Assembly: GCF_910592395.1 (NCBI RefSeq)
Contig: NC_088310.1
Location: 12,469,501 to 12,533,500, forward strand
Length of the DNA: 64,000 bases
Source: Lineus longissimus
Taxonomy: Eukaryota; Nemertea; Pilidiophora; Heteronemertea; Lineidae
Direction of reading: 5' to 3'
Shown: positions 55,198 through 64,000 of the stretch, in pieces
Position numbering within the stretch: the first letter of the stretch is position 1
Layout of the letters: each line of letters begins with the position of its first letter
Program-made: the position numbers and the translations under genes
The notes under the pieces: generated by a model
Seen by the model: the letters and a program-made list of their open reading frames with translations, nothing else
What the model was told of the DNA's origin: nothing
Databases searched by the model: none

Positions 55198-55378
55198 CTT
55201 CATAAGTCTGACTATCACGTGATTTCCCAGGATCAACACTGATGGCGATGCCCTTGTATTTAGCCTTCTTCAACTGGAAGTTGGACGAATTATCATCATG
55301 CTGATTCAGCTGAAGGACTCGCTTCTCCCTCTTCCTTGCTGCCCTTACCGCCTCGGAAAATTTGTTCTTGAAAGAGAC
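55198..55378 (-). CDS. Putative internal exon of a small coiled-coil gene
   Basis: Bounded by TTTCCAG and GAAG|GTATGT, the minus strand reads VSFKNKFSEAVRAARKREKR, then NFQLKKAKYKGIAISVDPGK to SQTYE. It is basic and helical, and upstream of the exon at 54531-54765. No domain recognised. It could be host or transposon derived. Confidence 0.45.
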
Positions 55379-55379
55379 C

Positions 55380-57105
55380 TGGAAATGAAAGATTTAATTG
55401 TTACAGGAAGGCATTTCACGAACAAGAGGGCCTATACATGTCAGTGGAGGATAGGCTTACAAATGATGCTCTTCTTTAATTATTCACAATGTGATCTTAT
55501 TTCTGTTCCTGAAAAGTTGTTTTCAGTGTATTTTCTCCTTGAAATCGATCACTTCAGGTACTATTACTGTGCATACCTAGCTAAATTAGTGTCTAGTTTC
55601 GTCTCTGATGACATTTATTTCGTAAAAATCGCTGTTTTTTTCTAAAAAGGTGTTTTTGTGGTCATTTTGGCTGTTTATTTCGAGGGTACGGTAGGAGGTC
55701 ATCGTTCACTCGATAACTCTTTTTAAAATGAAATAAAAGCGTTTTAAGATACATGATATGAATTGATATTAATATTCGTTAAGTGGGATTGTCGGTGGAC
55801 GTTCATTGTTGAACAGTTGTGCTGGAATTACGAAAATATATCGATATCGTTGAGAGTTCATTCATTAGGGGCCTGTTCTCAATTTTCCTTACAACGCCTC
55901 TAGCACTGGGCAATTGCCACCATCTTGAAAAGCAGTGCCGCGGATGGCTATCGCATCGCCACTACGCATGAGAACACGATGGCTGCCCTGCGCTGCATTG
56001 ATAGTTCGTAATAAATTCACATAAAAACACACCAGAAGATCTCCGATTTTATTTACAAAGATCATATTTTGTTATTTATTGATAAAACAAGCCATTTTAC
56101 CACAGCAGGTGACACATATTAGGCCTGAATAAGACTTTAGAATTTGAAGTGGTGGTGACGATGCCGATATCCAAGATGGCGGAATTATACCAGTGGTCAA
56201 ATCTCATCTATTTTGGGTAATTGCATCATTATTTCTTTTTGTGATTGGTGATTTGTAAAATTGAGAATGATTGAAAAATCAGTATTTTTTCACCCAAAGG
56301 CATGAGTGAACATTTGATAAGTTTATTGTGATTTAATTGGTAATTTGGTCGACATTTTGACAATTATATTTAGCAATATTTCGATAAATGCGGACCTGCT
56401 TCTTCCTCTTTTCGTAGTGGCGGTGTTTCGATAACTCAGGTCAGTTTCACGGCAAAAATAAGTGGTAGTTTTGAAATTCGAATGTGCATTTATTGATGTA
56501 ACGATAAAGTACATTTCCGAGAATAATTAGTGAAAGTTTCAGTAGGTGTCGATTTTTGTAAAGTAGTGTATAGGCGATGGATTGGCTCAGCCATGTGCTC
56601 GTCGTGTCAGCGGGGCGCAAGCCGTCATGGGGGATGTAGGCTACACTACAATGCACGTGATTGATGGTTGAACATTCACTCTCGTTGACAGTGTATTATT
56701 GAAATATTTGATTGTGATGATGGTGTATTGTACTAGGCCTTGCATGCTCCCAACGTGTGGCATATTTCACATTGATACTACCAGTATCAATTACAAAAAA
56801 ATAGATTGTGAGTAACAATAGGCCTACAATACAATCAATGCTACATGTCATGAGGGTGGGAACGGGGAAGGGGGCGGGGTAACTGTCTCGACGTCCCGTT
56901 AGGAAAAAAGGCTTATCCCGTTTCCCAATATGCAATTTTAGCCGAATCGTGACGCAAAACACGGCTTGTCTCGAATCCCGCTAAAATAAGGGTGTCTATC
57001 CCGAATCCCGACAGTTATTTTCGGCCCATCCCAGTGTCCCGAAAATACCCGTTCTCCCCCTCATAAATAGTAGACCATATTGTCACATTGATGTTTTCTT
57101 TCATT
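55380..57105. other. Mostly non-coding stretch
   Basis: A short plus-strand frame MPISKMAELYQWSNLIYFG at about 56161-56216 ends at a GG|GTAATT donor and could be a first exon. Around 56880-57060 a degenerate TCCCGAATCCCG-type low-complexity repeat occurs. I see no other feature. Confidence 0.4.
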
Positions 57106-57109
57106 ACAG

Positions 57110-57880
57110 TTAGACTTCGAGATCTACATTTTCGACAAAGGCCTGGTGTATAAATATTACGTACTTGATGAAGGTAATATTAATTTCTTCAAATTTGAAG
57201 CATGACGTTAATGGGGTACCAGCACAACTTCATTGACTGCTACGTGGCGCTGGTGGTATTTAAGGTATTGCATCGCTCATATCACTTGAAAAAAACATTT
57301 ACCCTAGTTACGACCAAAGCTGTTTAGCAGAGGGCGATACCTCATCAGGAGCGCCACAATCATATCATTGGTGTGAAAGCATTTGTATGAAGTTTTTCAG
57401 TTCTCAATGTGTTCAAAACCTTAATTGTGAAATTGTGCACTGCGAATTCAAATTTACGTCACTACGTTAGTTTGACATCCATTGATGTCACGGTAATTTC
57501 ACTGTTATGCTGTGCTGCTTTCAGGTTTAATGACACGAATGAGTACAAGTACATTACATATTTTCGACGAAGGCCTTCTGTAATTTCATACGCTTCTTAC
57601 GGTTAGTATTGATTCATAATTTCTAGTAAAAAAGTTAATTTTGAAAGTGAAAAATATGTTACAATACAATAGACCTGCAAATACCATATACGCAAGTTTT
57701 TAACAAATATCACACATATTCCCCAGTTGACTTGTGATGATATTGATAATGGTGGTGGTGGTGTTATCATGTACATGGCTTCTAACGTAGTAAATGTTTT
57801 CTTTTCAGCAACATTCAATAGATTTATTTACTGTATTATCATTTCGACCAAGGCGAATTCGACACTTCAATTACACAAGG
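57110..57880 (+). repeat. Three exon-like tandem units sharing TTTCGACNAAGGC
   Basis: Units at about 57110-57173, 57523-57601 and 57809-57880 each begin after a pyrimidine-rich AG acceptor-like site and carry the core TTTCGACNAAGGC. Each ends near a GGTAAT or GGTTAGT donor-like site. In the first, the frame reads FEIYIFDKGLVYKYYVLDE. The phases do not link simply, so I list it as a repeat rather than a gene. Confidence 0.45.
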
Positions 57881-57926
57881 TTAGTAACTTTTGTTCACAA
57901 AATCCAAATGGAGGCAAATACAGAAC

Positions 57927-58340
57927 AATCAAACTTAGTCATTCAAGTCAGTTACTGAAGCACAGTGAAAACTGTCGGGAGCAGTGCAACTGATGGCATG
58001 TCAAACTTCCAGTGACTGTCCCTGTCCATATATTTCAAGACAGTACAAATCTTGTAATCATTTTGTTTATGCAATGTACGTTATTATGTATCATTTCAGC
58101 ACAATCAAACTTAGTCATTCCAGTCAGTTACTGAAGCACAGCGAAAACTGTCTGAATTAGTGCTGCTGATGGCATGTAATTACTCTACTACCACTACCAG
58201 TGACAGTCAATGTCCATATATTTTCAAGTGTGCGAAATTAGTACTCGTCTACTTCTTAGTGTTATTTGAATGCAATGTATGTTATAAAAATATTTTTTCA
58301 ACACTATATCAACATTCTCATTCCTGTCAGTTTCTGAAAA
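57927..58340 (+). repeat. Direct repeats, about 173-bp period
   Basis: ACAATCAAACTTAGTCATTC with GTCAGTTACTGAAGCACAG occurs near 57927 and 58100. A more diverged copy (TCATTCCTGTCAGTTTCTGA) lies near 58318. The copies continue the tandem organisation of the units at 57.1-57.9 kb. Confidence 0.7.
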
Positions 58341-58662
58341 TCAGCTAAAGCAATCGCTACCAATGCAGCTGATAACAGCAATTCTTTTTGTTCCCAATGC
58401 CCATCCATGACAATATATTTCACCCATGTGACAATCATGTAATCATCCTGTTTTTTGTGTTCTATTCATGCAATAAATAAATTCAGTATTTTCAAATCAT
58501 TGGTGCTACAAAACTATTCTCATTATAGATTATTCATATTTTATAAAATGCTGTCATGTCAAATTTTGTGTCCTATAAATCATTATGAAGTCGGCATTTT
58601 ATATACAACTTTTGTACTCCTCCTAAATAAACATACAAATCTTGTTTTATGTAAACTTTGTA

Positions 58663-58856
58663 TATGTGACCCGTCACAGCAAAACCAGACGCATGTCGCT
58701 CTGAGCTTGGCAGGTTGAGACGGACTGTTTGTTCATTTATCTATTGTCTGCCTTTTGTAAAATATGAGCACATCAATTTCTTCCATTATCTCCTGGTGTC
58801 ATTTAGGCTCATCTTCTGTGCGACATGTACCTGGTTTTGCTGTGACGGGTCACATA
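58663..58856. mobile_element. Hairpin MITE, 194 bp
   Basis: TATGTGACCCGTCACAGCAA at the left is matched exactly, in inverse, at the right, for about 26 bp. Short further inverse matches (GCATGTCGC / GCGACATG) follow inward. The interior is non-coding. Confidence 0.82.
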
Positions 58857-58859
58857 TTC

Positions 58860-59520
58860 TATAGATATACAACACTCTAATGTCACAATGCCTCTCTCAC
58901 TCGCTTTTATATAGCAAGATGTATGAATAAACATGACACACCAACTATGTACAAAATTGCTAACAAACTGCACCATTTGTCAGTACACCACATGAAATAC
59001 AGAGATATGTCTTAATTCTAATCTTTCATTAGCGACACCATTTCTTACCCGAGTGCCTCCTTCATTCATACATCTTGTACTTTAACTCAAGATACCCATC
59101 TTTGAATATTTTTAGTATACCAAGTACTACAATGTCAATGTATTGAAGTCATGTTCTTGTAGTGTTATTGGCTTTCTATTATCTTGTCAAAATACCACTT
59201 GGTTCTCGCAAAATCTCAATAAAAACAAAAGCTATTGCATGTATTGCATATTCTAACAGCTATCCACTGTATCGATTTATCCATCATCTGTACTATTTGT
59301 CACAAAAATGTTATATTATGTAAATCATATTTCATTACATAATGCACACTGCCAATTACTGCTGAACCATTCATATGTCATTTAAATAAATAATTTTCAA
59401 CTTTTTAAAACCGTCTTATAGTACTGTTCTTGTCACTTAGCTGAACCAATTGCTCTATAGCATGAAATTTCCAGAAATGCGCCAGGGACTGAAAAGTGCT
59501 GTTTTAACAGAGAGGTGTCC
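58860..59520. other. Non-coding stretch
   Basis: AT-rich sequence with no supportable gene or repeat. Confidence 0.4.
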
Positions 59521-59526
59521 TAAACT

Positions 59527-60125
59527 GAGAAGTCGAGTTGAATGGAAACAACCAATTTGGAACCAAAAACTACTGTCCGTATTAAAGAGGTTGTCCTCAA
59601 TAGAAAGGTGTCCACAAAAAGTAGGCCCACTGTATATGAAAGTACAAACCCTGGTACATGTAGTGACATCATCTACTCCTCGATGTGGACACCTGCAAAT
59701 GCAGCGACAATGTCACATCAGTTATTTAATTCATCGTCCTTTGTGCAGATGGCACCACCCATCAAGCATGTTGGTGACGAATAGTGTCGCAGCATTTCGT
59801 CACCGAGCTTACACGAAAATGCACTGTCATTCATTCAGCCATAAGTGTAAGACTGTAGGGTTGTTTCCAACCAAAACATGTTCGAAATGTGTCAAGCATT
59901 CGGAACACCCAAAGACTGATTAGAGAAGTCAAAATTGAATGGAAACAACCAATTTGGGACCAAAACCAGTGTCCTTATTGGAAAGGTTGTCTTTAATAGA
60001 GAGGTGTCTACTAACGGAGGTTCCACTGTACATAATGTAGGAACCCTGGTTGTGACATTGTCCACTCCTCCAGCTGCACACCACCAAATCCACAACAATG
60101 TCACACCAGTTATTTAGTTCATCAT
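59527..60125. repeat. Diverged direct duplication, about 398-bp period
   Basis: Segments 59527-59740 and 59925-60125 share TTGAATGGAAACAACCAATT, the GAGAGGTGTC phrases and CAGTTATTTAATTCATC-type endings, with many differences. The spacer between them has a short unrelated open frame. No function recognised. Confidence 0.65.
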
Positions 60126-60555
60126 GCTTATGGTCATTGTACTTTCATCTTATGTAAAATGTAACTTTTTACACGGTTTCAATAAACGAAATTTGTAATT
60201 TGTAAATTATAAATTTCACTAATAATTTGACGCCGCCAATTCCACTGGTCTTCGAAATACGTAAGCTACACTGTTGACGACTATGACACTCCTCACAAAC
60301 CACATTGTGAATCAGACGCCGATAGGCTTGTTTTCTTTTTTTTCCATTTCATTGACAATGGGTGACTTCAAAGTTGGTGTTAGGATTCAGGATTTGACCA
60401 CGGAGAGGTGCCATCACTCTGGAATGAGAATTCAAACTGTATTTTTTATTTTCTAAGTGATCTTGTCATTTTTTTGGGGGGGGGGAGCAATTTGCAGCTC
60501 CACACAATGGAAAGGCCAGGCCGGGAATAACTGTTGAGCGTGACCATAGCTTTAA
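60126..60555. other. Non-coding stretch
   Basis: Contains a run of 13 G near 60474-60486. No supportable gene. Confidence 0.4.
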
Positions 60556-60648
60556 CACTACAGTTACCAAACGAGCCCTGCTAACGAACAACGACGACAG
60601 ACGCCACGTTAATGCAAAAGCTCACTTCTTCCGAGAGGTGAGCTAAAA
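60556..60648 (-). repeat. Fragment of a TTTTAGCTCACCT-type dispersed repeat
   Basis: On the minus strand it begins TTTTAGCTCACCTCTCGGAA and passes through AGTGAGCTTTTGCATTAACG into a GTCGTCGTTGTTCGTTAGCA tail. This layout resembles the 5' end of the repeats at 27563 and 28015. Only the start is recognisable. Confidence 0.55.
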
Positions 60649-60649
60649 A

Positions 60650-61150
60650 CCACAGCTTGGGAAAAGAGTTTAATCAAGAATGCATGTCACTGCATGTGGA
60701 TGCAAAAACTGAGGCAGTTCAATTGTCAACTTTTGCACTTTAAATTTTAAAGTGTAAGTTTACTTTAGTAGGACGCAGAAACATGCACATGATTGCACTG
60801 CGTTGTTGTGGACCCGGGGTTGTGGATGTGGATTTCTTCTATTTTTCTAGCCAGCATATCCTTTTGATTGACACTACAAATGAAATCTGGGGGTACGACA
60901 GGCTTACATCGGACATCCTCTTGTTTCAATTTTGTTTTTAGCCTAGCCTATATATGTACTTACTGAGTTGATTTCCAACCGGAGTAATTTCTGGATTTTT
61001 TTTGAAGCCCAAGTTGAGAGATGAGGTCTTTAACCTCAGTTCCCGATAGTGTGGCTAAGAACTTTCAAAACTTTTGGCTGATTTATTTGACCCTAAATAA
61101 GCAAAAACCAAACATTTTAGTGTTTGCATGCACCAATGCACAGGAGGCTA
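60650..61150. other. Non-coding stretch
   Basis: No gene or clear repeat found. Confidence 0.4.
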
Positions 61151-61299
61151 ATTATGCCCCCGCTAAAGTGGGGGCATTATGTACTTGGGTGGTTTCCGGC
61201 CGCCGCCGCCGCGTCCGCGTCCGCCGGACTGAATTCCAGACTATAACTCAAGAACCCCTTGCTCGGCTGACTTGAAATTTTTAGGGGGTGTAGGCCTAG

Positions 61300-62115
61300 T
61301 GTAGGCCTAGTGTGTCAAAGTCCCTATTGTTTTTTGGCGCGTTCCAAAATCCAATATGGCCGCCAGCCGCCATCTTAGATTTTCGCATTCCGCTCGTTTA
61401 CTAGAGAACCAGAGGTCCAACAGTCTTCAAACTTTTGTGGTGTGATGGTCTATGGTAGGGGAGGTTCCCTATAGATTTTGGGCCCGACCCGAAATCAAAG
61501 ATGGCCGCCAGCCACCATCTTAGATTTTGGCATTCCGCTCGTTAACTGGAGAACCAGAGGTCCAACAGTCTTCAAACTTTTGTGGTGTAATGGTCTATGG
61601 TAGGGGAGGTTCCCTATCGATTTTGGGCCAGACCCGAAATCAAAGATGGCCACCAGGTCCCCGACTTGGTGATTTGTATTCCGCCCCGTAAATTAAGAAC
61701 CGAGTGAGTGACAGACCTGAAACTTATGTGGTGTTATAACCTAGTGTAGGGGAGGTTCCCTATCTATTTTGGGCCCGATCTGAAATGCAAGATGGCTGCC
61801 AGGCCTGACTTGGTTTTTCGCATTCCGACCTGTAACTCAAGAACCAAGTGAGTGACAGACCTGAAACTTATGTGGTGTGATGAGGTTGTGTAGGGGAGGT
61901 TCCCTGTCGATTTTGGGCCTGACCCAAAATTCAATATGGCTGCCAGCAGCCAACTTAGATTTTGGTATTCGATTGTTAACTGAAGAACTAGAGGTTTGAC
62001 ACACTTCAAACTTTTGTGGTGCAATGGTCATTCAGGGGATGCTCTCTATCAATTTTGGGCGTGTTCCAAAATCCAATATGGCTGCCAGCAGCCAACTTAG
62101 ATTTTGGTATTCCGA
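61300..62115. repeat. 145-bp satellite-like array, about five copies
   Basis: GGGGAGGTTCCCT occurs at 61458, 61603, 61749 and 61893, spacings of 144-146 bp. Between these, AAATCMAAGATGGCCGCCAG-like and AACTYAAGAACC-like phrases recur. The copies are diverged. A GC-rich leader with CCGCCGCCGCCGCGTCCGCG precedes the array. Confidence 0.85.
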
Positions 62116-62216
62116 TTCCAAACAATAGGCAGCTAGAGAGACCACGACTTTTCAATAGGGGGATACACAGAAAAACTTGTCAATCTATTTTTGAGCGTTC
62201 CCAAACAATGAGGGGA

Positions 62217-62296
62217 AACACTCAAAAACAGAAACACTCAAAAACAGAAACACTCAAAAACAGAAACACTCAAAAACAGAAACACTCAAAAACATT
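62217..62296. repeat. 16-bp minisatellite, five copies
   Basis: ACTCAAAAACAGAAAC is repeated almost perfectly five times. Confidence 0.9.
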
Positions 62297-62299
62297 ACA

Positions 62300-63375
62300 C
62301 CGGGTTTCATCAATTTTATTACTCTGGCTAGACCAGCAACAGGCCTACATACAAAAGCTCGTACTTACTCTCTAAATAGGCCTAAAACCGAAGAGAAAGC
62401 ACGAACATGACAAACATCAAAATGGAGACCTTTTGATGTACATCTCATGATCTTGTACATGTAGGCCAGCATCCCAATCAAACACGTGTAACGTTACACA
62501 CTGACTCACAGTACATGCCTGGGAGTTGGGCGCACGCGGGCGGGGCATGGATGAATTCGCGCCACTTCAGCAAGGGCCAACCTCGTTCTCCATCAAACCT
62601 GGTATCTAAAGACTCATCAATACAGTGAAATGCATGGAACACACAGTACTAGGCGCTGTCAACAACTTGATGTGTCGAGATCAGTCGATGCATTACCAGA
62701 ACCCAAACGCACTCGGGGTCGGAGGTACGGTATTTACCCATGGGCCGAAGGATGAAGGACCAATATACCAATGGGCGGAAGGATGAAGGTCCAATGACCA
62801 ACGGGGAGCTAGAAGCACCTAAATAACCTAGAAATTGTGTTAACCCCTTATTTTTATAACCCCTGGCCTATGGAAAATGCTCATAGGACTCTCATCTCAT
62901 GCAGTCTAATGAAATTGTTGTATGTAGTCAATAAGGTGCTCTTACGTGTGGGTTTGCTCGACCTTAAACCTACAATATAGGCCTGATTCCTTTGTCGGCA
63001 AAATGGTATATGTGGTACCAATCAAGGGCAAGAACGACTCGTTATTTGTAGGCGTAGACGGCCTACCCACGAGTTATACGGGCCAACGTGACTGCCAAGA
63101 GCAGCTGCTAGTGTGCCCGGTTATTTTCATGGAAAATGGTAGGTCTGTATTGGCTTGTTTATGGGTACCATGTGCCCGCAAGTGGGTATTGAGACCATTC
63201 TTCGGGAACATTAACCTATTGGGTCCAATGTGCCACCAGCGTTTAACCCATGGGACAAGAGGATTTCAGAAGGTCCAGCAAACCCACATGTAGAAGCAGC
63301 TTATTGTTGACTCCCAAGGCCAGCAAGTCTGACCCATTATTTTTATCACCCACGGAAAATGGGACCCATGAGCTT
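62300..63375. other. Non-coding stretch
   Basis: No supportable gene. Around 62740-62800 the phrase GGGCSGAAGGATGAAGGWCC occurs twice. Confidence 0.4.
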
Positions 63376-63379
63376 GTTG

Positions 63380-63990
63380 TTACCCACAGAATGGTAAGCC
63401 CACGATGCTTGAGCCCATGGCTGCTTACCATGGGCTGTCCTATTCAAGCTCGTCGGACAGAAGTAGGTCCCTTTAATCTATTTTACACTTTTAGGTGAGA
63501 ATGGCGAGTCAACTGAACCCATAGGGAAATTAATCGCCATGCTAATGGGTCTGGCTCCCAAAGGTCGAACCAACGCATGGGTAAGGGCAACCCATTTTAA
63601 AAACAACAAGTCACCATGGCCCATTACGTTTGCTACCCATGGGATTGTAGAACCCAAGCTGCTTTTGCCCAGGGCTCCCGGCCACCATGGGCTGCCCCAT
63701 CCAAGCTCACTGATGAAGGTTCAGTGATCTACAAGGGGCAACTGAACCCATGGGAAAATACTAATCAACGTAACCATTGACTGGTTTCCATAGGTCTATT
63801 AACTTACACGTGGGTAAGAACAACCCATTTTGACCACAACAGTAAGTCACTCTTACCCATCAACGATTGCTATCCATGGGATTGTAGAACCCACAAGGTG
63901 CTTGTGCCCACCCTGGGTTGTCCCATCCAAGCCCGCTGAACCCAACCAGTCCATTTTACCCATTGATAGGTGTGATGTGATCACCTGAGT
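63380..63990. repeat. Degenerate tandem repeat, about 235-256-bp period, rich in CCCATGGG
   Basis: ACCATGGGCTG and close variants followed by TCCAAGCYC recur near 63427, 63683 and 63909. GCTAYCCATGGGATTGTAGA recurs at 63632 and 63869. The array runs to the window edge. Palindromic CCCATGGG cores give many short inverted repeats. Confidence 0.7.
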
Positions 63991-64000
63991 GGGTCACCTG

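Noticed and set aside
62217-62296. Evenly spaced short repeats as a CRISPR array
   Set aside because: The 16-bp units are directly tandem with no spacers, and the genome is eukaryotic.
1-64000. tRNA, rRNA or other structured RNA genes
   Set aside because: I saw no cloverleaf-compatible block or rRNA-like conserved sequence. A covariance-model scan would be needed to exclude them.

Overview
The window is eukaryotic, from an intron-containing, repeat-rich invertebrate genome. Evidence is GT-AG introns, dispersed non-coding repeats, and animal-type transposon families (piggyBac, PIF/Harbinger, BEL/Pao, Ngaro- and DIRS-type tyrosine-recombinase (YR) retrotransposons, Helitron-type Rep-helicase). 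The repeat ends TTTTTAGCTCAGCTGA... and ...CCCTTGGGCCTCTTGTT are of a kind I associate with marine invertebrates, especially molluscs, brachiopods and relatives. That placement is inference. I see no convincing single-copy host gene; almost everything codable belongs to mobile elements.

Layout. 0.3-1.3 kb: decayed Cys/His-rich coding remnant (minus). 2.4-15.4 kb: a decayed Ngaro-like YR retrotransposon (minus; gag, RT, RNase H, YR) with A1...B1-A2-B2 split direct repeats. It is interrupted at 3.05-8.61 kb by an apparently intact five-exon piggyBac element flanked by TTAA. 15.4-16.6 kb: a fold-back MITE and a LINE fragment. 16.74-19.73 kb: a PIF/Harbinger element with an intact HARBI1-type transposase and a Myb/SANT-like partner carrying one stop. 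20.0-21.3 kb: BEL/Pao integrase relic. 21.3-24.3 kb: small fold-back elements, a Tc1/mariner-like MITE and short repeats.

24.3-37.15 kb reads as a deeply nested complex. A DIRS1-like element with terminal inverted repeats has its recombinase split in two. A truncated second DIRS-type element lies inside it. That one holds two nested copies of a TTTAGCTCAGCTG-type repeat, and the inner copy holds an internally deleted Harbinger element. 37.3-39.9 kb: remains of EnSpm/CACTA-like coding sequence and upstream exons.

40.1-54.2 kb is the most interesting part. A single open frame of about 2,324 residues (minus) joins N-terminal zinc-binding motifs, a Helitron-type HUH/Y2 Rep domain, a PIF1-type helicase and a C-terminal GIY-YIG nuclease. 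A three-exon gene for a 406-residue protein of unknown function follows it directly. Tandem duplications and strong hairpins lie on both sides. I read this as a large, possibly intact, Helitron-like element of unusual domain make-up.

54.5-64 kb is mostly non-coding: two putative exons of a small coiled-coil gene, several hairpin MITEs, a run of exon-like tandem units, a 145-bp satellite, a 16-bp minisatellite and degenerate CCCATGGG-rich repeats. I found no tRNA, rRNA or CRISPR.
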